From Nelumbo lutea (taxonomy: Eukaryota > Streptophyta > Magnoliopsida > Proteales > Nelumbonaceae): 64,000 bases of DNA. Under the pieces are notes generated by a model that worked only from the letters and a program-made list of their open reading frames with translations, had not been told where the DNA came from and made no database searches. Shown here piece after piece: positions 1 to 12,300 of this stretch. Within the stretch, counting starts at the first letter, position 1. Each line of letters begins with the position of its first letter. The stretch spans positions 74,496,383-74,560,382 of the forward strand of contig JAKGHH010000002.1 in the NCBI GenBank assembly GCA_022828595.1, in the 5' to 3' direction. Position numbers and translations under genes: made by a program.

Positions 1-265
1 AACCAAGCAACCGGTATCATACAAGTGATAACCAATCAGGTGGTATTTATCAAAATTCAATCGGGGTGGGGGGTGATTGGTCCAAGCTCTTCCAATATCA
101 TGTCTTTCAGGCTTCATAGATTTTCCCTAAACAGGCCATATGTTGATCTTTTATTTATGGAAACAAAATGTTTCTATTTTTGAAGTAACAGAGGAATTTG
201 AACTTCCTATATAGGGTTCTTATTGGCTCTCTCCTGGGTTTGACTCCAGAGAGTTTCTAGACTAC

Positions 266-375
266 ATGCTTTCCTTGAAAAAACGAGGAGCTTTATCAAT
301 GCAGATAAGTAATTTTGCAGGGGGCTTTTTCGATTCTTCATCCTCTTTAGTCCCTGTAGCACTTCCTTCGCAGAG
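266..375 (+). CDS. probable first exon of the phosphopantetheinyl transferase gene
   Basis: The frame is open from 215 to a consensus-like donor AG|GTATGC at 375/376. It ends ...LVPVALPSQ plus two bases (AG), which complete an Arg codon with the A at 838, giving SQ-R-ETHIWY. The first ATG in this frame is at 266 ([13 protein letters not shown]...). The frame could also start at an acceptor-like TATATAG ending at 214, so this may be an internal exon. The match in splice phase is the main evidence; I could not confirm the N-terminus against homologues. Confidence 0.5.
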
Positions 376-3300
376 GTATGCTTCAAACTTTGTTTTTCTT
401 TTCTCCACTTCATAGTTCATACACAGTTTCCATCGTTATTTTGTCAGAAGTTTTGTTTTGAAGCCTGTTACCCTCATTTCCTGATTAATGTATGAGAAAC
501 CCAGTAATGCATTTGAGGTTGTTTTTATTCTTCTTCTGTGATGATTAAAACTTGCGTTTTTTACTTGCCATTTCCTATGAGACGTACCTGTATGAGGTTA
601 CTGTATCATGTCAGATACTTCAAATTTTAGAATAAATTCTGCATCTGATACTGTGTTCAGCCATGCCCTTGCCATTATGTGGGTAACATAGCCCCTTTCT
701 GTTATTCTTTTATCCAAAATTTGGGTGTTTTGAAGAATTTGGCTTCTGTTCTATTCCTGATTAAGATATGAAGTCCATATTTGGTATATTGTTTCTTTAG
801 TTTTAAGATGTTGCTCAGTGTATTCTTTGATTTACAGAGAAACCCATATTTGGTATATTGTACCTGATGAAGTGCAGAATACATCTCTACTAAATCAGTA
901 CTTAAAGCTCCTATCACCTTGTGAAAGAGAGAGCATGTTTCGCATGAGTGGAGACAAACTTCAGAAGAGTTCCCTGCTAGCTCGTACTTTGGTCCGTACT
1001 ACACTGTCAAGATGTAGGGTTTGCCATTTTGTTTAGGATTCTATAGCTCATCTTCTTTGTATTGATAAAAAAATAGTTCATCTTCTTTCCTCTTCCCACT
1101 AATTTATGTTCTTGCTCTGAGGTGTGTTTCTGTTTTTAGTATAGTGGGTTAGAAGCTGGATGACATCAAATCACTTAACTTTCTTGTTTATGTGTTGTCA
1201 TTCACAGTGGATTGGAAATGCTTTTTAACAATAATAGCTTGATTATCTGCTGATGGGTACTTGAGGGTTTAAGGCTCAAAGGGCCAACTGGTAGAGATAG
1301 AGAACATAGATTTGGTAGTTATAGGGTTTTTCTGTAAATTTCAGAAGTTATATTTTTTTTCTGAGTTATTAGTAGTTTTTCCTAATTGCAGGTGGTGCAA
1401 CATGGTGAAAACCCAAGTATGCAAGCTGAGAATAGTGGATATATAATTAGATTTTGGGAAGGAGAGTGGTGAGCTGAATTACATAGCCTTTGAATTAGTC
1501 TTTGGAGTCTCATCTTAGAACTCTAATTCTGGATTGGAGTCACATCACCAAGGCACAAATTGCTTAAAGAAAATGCCTAATTTATTCACTGTTTAAAAAC
1601 AAACTAGTACATCCCTTTGTATAGGCAAGCTTTCTTGCTAATGAAGGAAACTGGCATTAAAGCCCAATTATTACTTTCTAATTGTCATAGAAGACTGCAA
1701 CCTTAATTCCCAATACATTTAACCTTTCAACTTTCTAAGATTCCTTCAATTTCAAAAAACTCCCAAACCAAGGTTTATGACATGCATTAATTCCTAATTC
1801 ATCATCATCATCATGTAAGCCTTGTCCCAACTATATGGTGTCTGCTCCATTGTGTTCAGTGCCATTCCCATGGTCAAATTATGGGTGCTTAAATAATTTC
1901 TTACTACTTCCACCCAGGTTCTTTTCCTGTCTGCCGTTAGCTCTTCTAGCCCCTTTAACTTGTAACAGATCACTTGTTCTAATGTGTGCTGTAGATGGTC
2001 TTCTATGCATGTGAGCAAACCACCTCAGTCTACTTTCTCTCATTTATTACCTATCAGAGCTACTCTTAGGTTCCTTTGTATGACTTCATTTATTAATTCC
2101 AAATTAACAAAAATGGGTTTAGGTATGGGTAAAGTCATATGGACATGGGTATAGATAATATGGGTATGGGCCTAAATATTGATTTGGGATTTTGAGGTTC
2201 TTTCTTCTTATGGCTGTAAACTTTCAGCCCATTAAATGCTTCAGCATTTGTCCTCCACTGCTTTGGAAAACTTGGTTCAGATGAGTTAAACTTTTGATAT
2301 CACTCATAAAGTTCCAGATCAAGCTCTTGGGAATTTGCAGCAGTGATCCATGTGCTTTTTGATACTGGTTTTCCTTTATATTTGACCAAGAATTTATGAA
2401 TTTATCTAGACCTTACAGGAAGGAATGATTTATGCCCCAAAAGCTTTTGGTTTATCTTGCACAGCAGGATGCCTGACTTGCTCTACTTGAAACTAGGGCT
2501 TATATGTGTTGAAAGGACTGATATATGCCCCAAAAGGTTGGACCTTTCTGGGTTTATAGTTGTGAATTTTAAATCTTTTATCAGCCCAAGAAAGGAGAAC
2601 TTGAAATTCTCATGGAGAAACAATTTTCTCCTAGGATTGATCTAGGTTTAGTTGATCAAAATTGATGTCCAGAATGGGTTGGAATCATACACCACAAATT
2701 ACAGCTCCCAAAGTGGTAGTTCACACCCAAAACTCATGTCCAAATCGAGTCCTGAAGATGGCGTAGCTCTAATCCAAGAACTCAATCTAGCAAGTTGATG
2801 TGAATCGATGTGCACTCAGTTATCCTTCTTTGTGTGCAGCTGTTAATGACTTGAATGTTCTGTGTTTTTGCTGGAAAAACTCATAGAAATAAGAGAGAAA
2901 AATCTCCCTTTTCAGCCCTGGTTGGAACTAGGGTTTGGAGGTATGAGAATATGCGTTGATCTCTTTCAAAGTTATCTCCTACTTTATCTTATATAGAGTT
3001 GGAATGTCAATAGTCCTATTAGAAGTTTTGTAATCTGATTTCTAACTTAATTAGAAGTTCTCTAATTTGGAAACCCTCCTAATAATTTATTTTTGATCAG
3101 CAAGGAGAAATCAATTTATTAATGAGTGAGAAACAAGTACAACTGGAAACAAGCCCAAAAAGAATACATAACAACCCAAAACCGCTGCTGCCTATGGACC
3201 CCCTGGCTAAAGTGTCAGCCATCTCATTTGCAGTCCTAATCCAAGTAAAGATGGCATTAAGTTCTGTTAGCATAGGTGTATTTCTGTCTTTATACCTTGA

Positions 3301-6300
3301 TTGATGTTGCTGATCTGTAATGTTGTGTTGAAACATGTGCTCTTAACTTAAGTAAGGGCACATAGGTCTTTTCAGTTATGTTTTAATAATAATATAAATA
3401 CTTACTAGCCGACTAGGAGAAGTCATGTTGACTCTTTCAGTTCGAACCAGAATTCTCTCCTCTCTTTTTCTCTTTCTCTATCACTCTTTCTTCTTCTACA
3501 TAACTGAACTCAGTCAGGCCGAACTCTAAGGTAGACCTGAATTCTAACATGGTATCAGAGCAGGTTAAATCTGCCTAGATTTCTGCTTGCCTAGGGTTCA
3601 TTCTCTGCGCACCCTATCTAGGGTTTTCCTCTTTTTTTCTATGTTCGATTGGAGATAAGGGAAAGGGCTGAAAAGGAGTGATCGCCCTCTTCCCTTGGGG
3701 GTCTCTATGCCTCCAGTCAGGTCGTATGTGGTCGGTTGCTGTGATTTCTGAGATCGCCCTCTCCTAGTAGAGGAAGAATAGAGGGCCGAATTGTGTGTGG
3801 CTGTTGTGTGTGAAGCGGCTGTTGTGTGTGGATTGCTCTCCTGCTCGCATGGGTGTTACTTCAGCGATAAGGTAAGAGATTTCAATTCTTGATATCTGTT
3901 ATGGATTAAATAGGAGGTGTGTTTCAGACCATTTGCTAGTGTTTCGGTCAGTAAGTGCTAGGGTTTATGCTGGTTTCTTTGTGCATGTTGAAGGAAGAGA
4001 TATGATCATATAGTGGTGAAATTTCAGGTAGTTGTAGGAGCAGGGTTTGTGGTGTAAAGAGCACACATTCCAGCAACAATTAGTGTTGCAATCAGTGTGA
4101 CAGGTGTGACCTAGTGGTGTGTAGTGTGCAGATCTCAGTGATAATAGAATTCAGCAAGTGTGTAGAATTGGTGATAACATAATGGGAGACAGTAATGATT
4201 ATAAACCTAGTGTGATGGTGCCTACAGACTACTTGAATGTTCAGATGACCTCCATTAAGTTAAATGGAGAGAATTATGTGCCTTGGGCTAAATCTGTTGA
4301 AGTCTTTCTAAAGGCAAAGAAGAAGGTAAAACATATCAGAGAGGAGAAACCCTCCTCTAACTCTCACGAGTATGAAGATTGGGAGCAAGAGGACGCTCAG
4401 ATCATCACATGGTTGTGGAACAGTATGGAACCCAGGATTAGTGTGAACTTCATGTTCCTTGATACTGCCAAAGACGTGTGGGAACATGCGAAAAAATTGT
4501 ATTCGGGGCAAGACAATACAACCAGAGTTTATCAGATTTATCAAGAGTACTTTAATCTGCAACAGGGCAATCAGAGTCTTGAGGAGTACTATGCCAACAT
4601 GAGGAACATACGTAATGAGTTGAATGTCTATCATCCTCTCACTTCTGATGTCAAGATTCAGCAACAACAGAGAGAGCAACTTGATGTGACTAGATTTTTG
4701 GCGGGACTAAAGTCTAATATAATCCAGTATGGGCTCATTAGGGGGATCAGCTCTTCCGTCCCTAGAAGAGGTATTTGCTCGACTTCGGAGGATTTCTATT
4801 GGATCTACTGAGAACTCTAATGTCTCAAATAGATCTGCCTTTGTTGCATCGAGAGGCCATGGTGGTAGAGGTGGAGCTCGGGGAGCTCAGTCTGGCCGTG
4901 GTGTTGGTAGTGGTTCTGCATATGGCCGAAGTGGCAATGGTGGGTCTACTTATAATCGTGGTGGTGGTCGTACTGGGAGCAGAGATTCAGGGGGAGCCCG
5001 TGGTAGAGGAAGTAGCTTAGGTCCGAGGAAGTGCACTCATTGTGGTATGGATGGACATACCATCAACTATTTTTATGATTTACATGGTCCTCCCTCAACC
5101 TAGGCCAATCATGCCGCGACCGGTGACTCAAGTTTCAGCTTTAAACAGGAGAATCATTCATCTGACCAGTTGCCTCCTACATCCACAGATGGTCCCATGA
5201 AGGAGGTGGTGAGTGTTCCCTGTGATGAATATGAGAGGTTTATCCAATCACAGCAGAACACGACGACTTTTGCTCACTCAGGTATGGCTTGTCTGGCATC
5301 TACACCCAATCCTTGGATCATTGACTCTGGAGCCTCTGATCACATGACTGGAACTCCATGTGTGTTTTCCTCCTTATCTCATTGCTCAACATCACAATCT
5401 GTCACCCTTGCTAATGGTTCCACATCCTCAATTTGTGGTGTTGGTAATGTTGACCTAGATCCTGTATCATCAGTTCTGTATGTTCCTAAATTGCCTTTTA
5501 ACCTTATGTCTGTTAGTAAGCTGACCAAATCACTTAACTGCTCCATTACCTTTTATCCTTCTATGTGTGTCTTTTAGGATCTCAAGACGGGGATGAAGAT
5601 TGGTGGAGGGCATGAAGCAGGTGGACTGTATTATCTTGACGGTGGTGGTGGTAGAACTTCAACAGCTCTCCAGTCATCTCTTTCTCCTCTCCAGTGGCAC
5701 TGCTGATTTGGTCATCCGTCGCTCAAAGTCTAGAAGTCCTTGGTTCCGTCCTTGAGTCAGCTTTCTGTTTTGGATTGTGAGTCATGTCAGTTTGGGAAAC
5801 ACCATCGTGTTCCCTTTAGTTCTAGGGTTGATAACTGTGTGTCGAGTCCTTTTTCTTTAGTTCATTCAGATGTTTGGGGTCCTTATAAAGTAATGTCATA
5901 TAATGGATACAGATATTTTGTCATTTTTGTGGATGATTTTTCAAGGATGACGTGGCTCTATTTAATGAAAGAAAGATGTGAATTGTTTACCATTTTCCAA
6001 AAATTTTATGCTGAAATTCGTAACCAATTTGGTACCCACATCAAAGTTTTTCGTTCTGATAATGGCCGGTAATATTTATCCTCATCATTTCAGGAATACT
6101 TGGATCAAACGACATTATACATCAGACCTCGTGTACCTACACCCCACAACAAAATGGGGTGGCTGAGAGAAAGAATCGCCATCTCCTTGAAACAGCAAGA
6201 TCCCTAATGCATCACATGCATGTTCCCAAACCTTTTTGGAGTGATGCAGTGCTTACCTCTTGTTTTCTGATTAATCGGATGCCCACATTCATCCTTGATG

Positions 6301-9300
6301 GTCAGTCTCCGTTTCAGGTCTTGTTTCCCTCTTTGTCTCCGTTCCCTCTTACGCCGAGAGTTTTTGGGTGTATCTGTTTTGTCCATAATCTGGGTCCTGG
6401 GAACGACACGTTTGATGCCCGTTCTCTCAAGTGCATCTTCCTTGGCTATTCTTGGACCCAGAAAGGGTATAGGTGTTACCATACTGGTTCTCGACGGTCC
6501 TTTGTGTGTGCTGATGTCAGTTTCTTTGGGGTCTGGTGATGCTTCTTCCTCATCACCTCCTCCCTTTCCACTTCCCGTTGTCGATCCTCCTCCCTTTGTT
6601 CCAGTTGTGACCAAATCCTTGCCTCCGGTGCCACCACCTGTTGAACGCCCACCTATCCGTCATGTGTATACACATCGCCCACGTGCACCGGCTACTACTC
6701 CTCCGGCTACATCTCCGTTGACGGATCCGGCACCAGAACCCCACTTGGCATCTGAGATTGATCTACCCATTGCTTTGCGGAAAGGTAAACGTACTTGCAC
6801 CCTTCATCCCATTTCTAATTATGTTTCTCTTACTCACCTTTCCGCTTCCCATCGCCAGTTTGTTACCTTGTTATCATCAGTTATTATTCCTAAAGATGTC
6901 CAGGAAGCACTTGCCTCTCCAGGGTGGTGCTGTGCCATGGAAGAACTCTCAGCCCTTCATCATAATCATACTTGGGACCTCGCTGCTCTTCCTCCTGGGA
7001 AGCAAGCTGTTGGTTGTAAGTGGGTTTATACGGTTAAGTATCTGCCTGATGATAGTGTTGAACGCCTGAAAGCGCGATTAGTTGCAAAAGGGTACTCCCA
7101 AACCTATGGCATTGACTACACAGAGACCTTCTCACCGGTTGCTAAGATAGGGTCAATTCATGTTGTGATCTCTCTTGCATCCATGTATGAGTGGCCACTA
7201 TATCAGTTTGATATCAAGAATGCCTTTTTGCATGGTGACTTACTCGAGGAGGTCTACATGGAGCAACCAGTTTTGAATCCCTTTCTATCTCCAAGTTTTT
7301 GAGATTTTCTTGCTTAGCAAGCTTTAAACCTTGTAGTAGTGCCAACAGCTCAACCTTTAGTGAATCACTTACTCCTAAAGGTCCTGAATATATAGCTAAC
7401 ACTTTGCTTGTGGAATCTATGAACACACCACCAATACCTGCCAATCCTGGGTTCCCCATAGAGCTTCCATCAAAACTTAGTTTGATTTTATTGCTTGCTG
7501 GGGGTTTCCAATCCATCACCTTCCTTTCTCTCTTTGGATGAGTGAGCTACTTCATTCCAAGCCCTTATTATATCAATTATTGTAAAGCTTTGCAAGAGAT
7601 CAAGTGTTTTTAACCAGTGTGCAACTCTTATCTTTGTAGTTTTCACAATTTCTTCCTTTGACCTTTGCTTGTCATTAAAGATCCCTGCATTCCTTTCCTC
7701 CCAAAGGAGAGAGGGGGTCCCCTTGCCTAATACGTCTAGTAGCCAGAAGGTGGTCTACCACTGTACCATTTACCAAAATAGAATAGGGGCATGTCCAAAT
7801 ACACCCCTTCACCCATTTACACCACTTTTGCCCGATACCAAAAGAGTCTAACACTTCTATCAAGATCCAATTTGCAGACTAACTCTTCCATTTCTTTTCA
7901 AAACTTCCATACTCATTCGCAATTAAGATCTGGTCCATTATTTGTCTACTTTTTACAGAGGCACCTTGATTAGGGGAGATGATTGTGGAAAACACCTCTT
8001 TAATTCTTTGTGATAACACCTTAGCAATGATTGTACATAGACTATTTACCAAATTGATAGGCCCAAACTCTCTAGGGTGACAAGCTCCATCCCTTTTTGG
8101 AATTAAAGCAATGAAAGTAGAGCTCAACCTTTTTTGGGGATTTCATTTTTCTTGGATTGGGTAGGTCCTATTAGTTTTAGCAAGTGGGTTGGTAGTGCAT
8201 TGGGGGGGGGGGGGTTGGGCTTGAAGTCTATGGTTTTCATTGTTGTATCCATCTTAAGGTGTGCGGTGGATTTTGTTGGTTGGGATTGGTCTTTTGGTGG
8301 TTTTTGTTCTGCTCCTCTTAGGTGACTACTTGTCACCTTTCTTGTAATTTTCTTTTTTCTTTAATAAATTTTGTTTTATCTTCAATATTGATAAAAAAAT
8401 TGTTATATCTTCAATCAATCAATCTATCTATCTATATGTATATTCCTTTTGATATTTGACTTCCTCCCTAACTTTATCTTCTGGCCCACTCACCTCTCCT
8501 TGAATTCCATCTTTCTGCTCTTCCCCTTTCCTATTATTATTTATCTCTAAGCCATGAACCTTTCTAGCTGCCTTTTCCCACCCCAAATAGAAAGAGCCTT
8601 AACGTTCATCCCACCTGAATCTTCTTCCCAATTGTAATTTATTTTTTATTCTATTAATGAATACTACCTAATCCACTTGAACCACTTGGTCTTCCATCTC
8701 TGCCTCTTCCTGTACATACTCTCTTCACTGTAACCATTTTCAATATTTCTCCTTCATGAACCTCCATTATTAGTAATTGTCCATATAAAACTTTTTTTTG
8801 CAGTTAACTAGTTCCTTGGAAGCATTATGATGACCAGAGGAAGAGTGGGACACTGCTGCACTTACTCCCATCTATGCTTTGAGTCTTAGACCCAGCTTTA
8901 TTCAGATAAGTACCACTATACCTGTATTATTATTTGCCTAATTGTCTATAACTTCCACCCTCAACCCAAGCGCAGCCAATATAAAAACTCTTAAGTGGAC
9001 AACAGTCTCTATTGATTCCTCTGTACCAGCAACAGTGTCTTCTTGAAGCCCTTAGTTAGAGGGTTTTCTCAAAGCAGAGGGATGCTATTGTTTGTAATAA
9101 AACATAAGAGAACTTACTGTGTGTCTTTATTCTTTCAATGTTTTTCTTAGCTACTGAAACATGTTTCCTCAACCTTCATCAACATATTTTGACATTTGTT
9201 AAGTGAAGAATAGCATGCCTGACATGCCATATAAAGTTGTGATGCTATAATTCTTTATGTAATGGTTGTTTGAACATGGAATTCTTTGATATGTTTTTTT

Positions 9301-12300
9301 TTTTCTAGAAATAAAAATTTCTATACTATCATTTAATTTCTTATGTCCATTCCTATCATTTAATCTCTTATGTCTATTCCTTTTGTGATTGGATTAGATA
9401 CAAATTGTCAAATTACTCCAAGATCATTCAAGTTCAGGAAGAACACTTTTGGGAAGCCTGAGGTTAGTTTACCTACCTAAATTTACATCTGGATGGTGAA
9501 CAGCATTTTTTTTTTGATTGACAACAGAAAAATTTTATTTTATTAAAAAGGAAATAAAGTTTCATATCTTGAGTAGCCTCGACTACCCCAGTAGAGCTTA
9601 AATCAACAAAGAACACTTTCTGAGTTACAACTGAGCCCAAAAACAATGCCCTCTATTATCCCTTGCTTTGCTAGTTGATCCACTAAGCTGTTTACTCTCC
9701 TTGGAACCCACTGAACAACGACTTGCATGTCCCTTGAAAATCTTCTGAATTTTTTAATCTCATTCTGAAATGCCAAGGAACCTTATCATTTTGTTTCAAC
9801 CAACTTGTGATCACCTTTGAATCTCCTATCACAAATGTGAGAGACTTGGAGTCTTGGGCGTGAACTACCATAGTTGGTCACTATGTTTGTGGTGATTTTT
9901 CCTTTAGGTTTAAGGTATGCTTTAACTTAGTTTTGGCTCTGATTTAGGGGTGCTCAACAAAAACCGAAAAACCAAATTGAATTGAGAAAATTGAACTGAT
10001 AGGTTCAGTTTCGATTTGGTGTTTTTCAAAAACCAGTGGCACTGGTTCGGTTTCAGTTAACCTAGAAGAAAAACAAGAGGTTAACTGAACTGACTGGTGT
10101 ATATATATATATTAATGCACACACATATATGTATATATATTATATAAATTTATATGCATTATATATAAATGAATTGTATTTATAATTATCTGTTTGTAAT
10201 ATATTGTATATTATTTATAATATTATAATATATATTTATAGTGCTTATATTATACATATTTATATGTTTATTATAATATATGTGTAAATATAAAAAACCA
10301 AGAAACTGAGGAACCAAGCTGATGGACTGGTTAACCGATTGGTTTCAGTTCGGTTTTAAAAAAGAGCCCACAGTTTGGTTACCGAACTGTGAGCACCCCT
10401 AGTCTGATTTGTTACAGTCCAAATCCCATGTTCATTCTCTTAGGCTCAGTTTGGAAAGAGTACAAATACAAATATGCACAGTGAAAATAGATACAAAATA
10501 CAAGGTTTTGCACTCTACATATTTGTATTTCTACCCCTGAAGAAGGGATGGATTATGGAGGGGAAGACAGATTGAATTAAAAAAAAAAGTTTTAAGGTGG
10601 CCATTGGATGAGGAGTTTGGGGGGGTCTAGGGTGAGGGTGACAATTGTGTTTTTAGTGAGGGTGTGGGTTTTTTTCGGTTGCAAGGGCTGGTGTTGGGGG
10701 TTGTTTTTTCTTTGTTGTGGGTGATATCTTATTACCTAATTTATATTCTGTTTCTTTCTCTTTGGTAAAAAATTCTCTTTTTTATTATTAAAAAATTCCA
10801 ATAAAAACATATAGTAACAAAAAGGACAGAAGTCAAAGTGGCAAGTTAATGACATATTTAATGAAAGAGAAGATGGCTAAAAGACTAAAAAGGGGGACCA
10901 TGAGAAAGGTCTATTAAAGTCTCTTAATTTGCTTCTATTTGATTTATACAGTTATTTCCTATGTTTTTTGAGCCTTAAATGTGCAGTTATACTTCTTTTA
11001 ATGATACCGTGAAGGTTTATTAACTAATTCTTTGTTTCTAGAAAACTTTCTTGATTTTTTTTTTCAGATTTTCCAAATATCTTAGGAAAATCAGCGAAGT
11101 ATCTCTGAAATTTCTCCATATTGAAATTATGGAGTGAAAGAGCAAAGCATACAAAAGAAGGAATCACAAGAAAAAGGGCCTGGAGGATGACCCCAAAACT
11201 TACAATAATCCAATCAGAACAAGGTCTTATGAACCTCTAAGATCCCTTCTAAAACCCAAATCCCAATCAAAACTTGGCAAGGAAGTAGATGAGGATATGA
11301 ACTTGGACAAAAGGTTGCCTTTGTATGAAGAAAAGGAATGTAAGGAAGGAAAGCGATCTTTCAAAAGAAAGTCCCCCCATCCATAAATCTCCCCTAAAAA
11401 AAAAAAGAACAGAAAAAGCGGTAGAAGATAAGCTAGTATTAGCCATTATCTATCAATCCATGAATGCTCACTAGTTTTATGGATAGTTTTTATAGGGCAA
11501 TTTCTTAAACTACCCCTAAGGTTTAGGAAATTTACTAACTAGACCCCTACTATTTCAGTATTGTCTTAAAGTACCCTTACTGTTTCTGACAATTGTCACA
11601 CAACTCCCTTCCCGTTAAGTCTCCATCACAAGCCATTTACACGTGACTTCACATGTTTGATTTAGTTTTAAATTAAACCCAAAATACCCTTTTTGGTGAA
11701 GATCACCGTCTTCTCTGCTCAAATTATTAGTGGCTAACCTTCCATTCTCTCTCTCTCTCTCTCTCCTTCCCTATACTCCCAGTGATAGTTCTGCTCCCAG
11801 ACCAATGCGCACGACAACTTTCGAGCCAACTGGACCACCTGCAACATGACATCGCCTGTATTCACGGAACTCAGGACATTGAGACCATGAATGGGACGGT
11901 GAAGTTATGGTGCTTCAAACCAAAGCGCATTGAGACTAGGAACAGGCTTTCCCAAATGTAAATGGACGGTGCCCTAGCTAGCTTGATCCTTAACTGACTA
12001 CAATTAAGGATCAGGGAAGGCTGACGGTGTCCGAGACTCACACACTTCAATTTCGTAATCTCTTCTTCATTGATCAGGGAGGGCCAACAATGAGAAGATT
12101 ACTAAAGGGAAGGCCGATGATGGTGAATCTTGCAAAGACAGTGACTTTTCAGTTCTCTGTTAGAGTTACTCCCAAAAATTAGTCGATCTTAACTTGGAAG
12201 ATGTTTTTCCTCTCCTTTTCCTTCACCTTTGGGACAATAACCTTGAGAACACTATTCTTCATCTCCGCCTTAGTCTGATTGATCTTGTAGAGCTTCTCAG

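Larger units (their letters stand above)
3321..7272 (+). mobile_element. Ty1/Copia retrotransposon, 3'-truncated and decayed
   Basis: Order on the + strand: LTR, PBS, gag (from 4185), zinc knuckle [18 protein letters not shown] (about 5032-5085), protease [13 protein letters not shown] (5314-5352), integrase (about 5740-6540, with [16 protein letters not shown]), then reverse transcriptase to about 7272 ([24 protein letters not shown]). Frameshifts break gag near 4720, and stops occur at 5100, 5575 and 6070. The element stops abruptly after EVYMEQP, where it meets an antisense L1. The rest of RT, RNase H and the 3' LTR are gone. Not autonomous. Confidence 0.92.

Noticed and set aside
6204..6614. 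136-codon minus-strand frame opposite Copia integrase
   Set aside because: Antisense shadow of a biased-composition linker; no domain.
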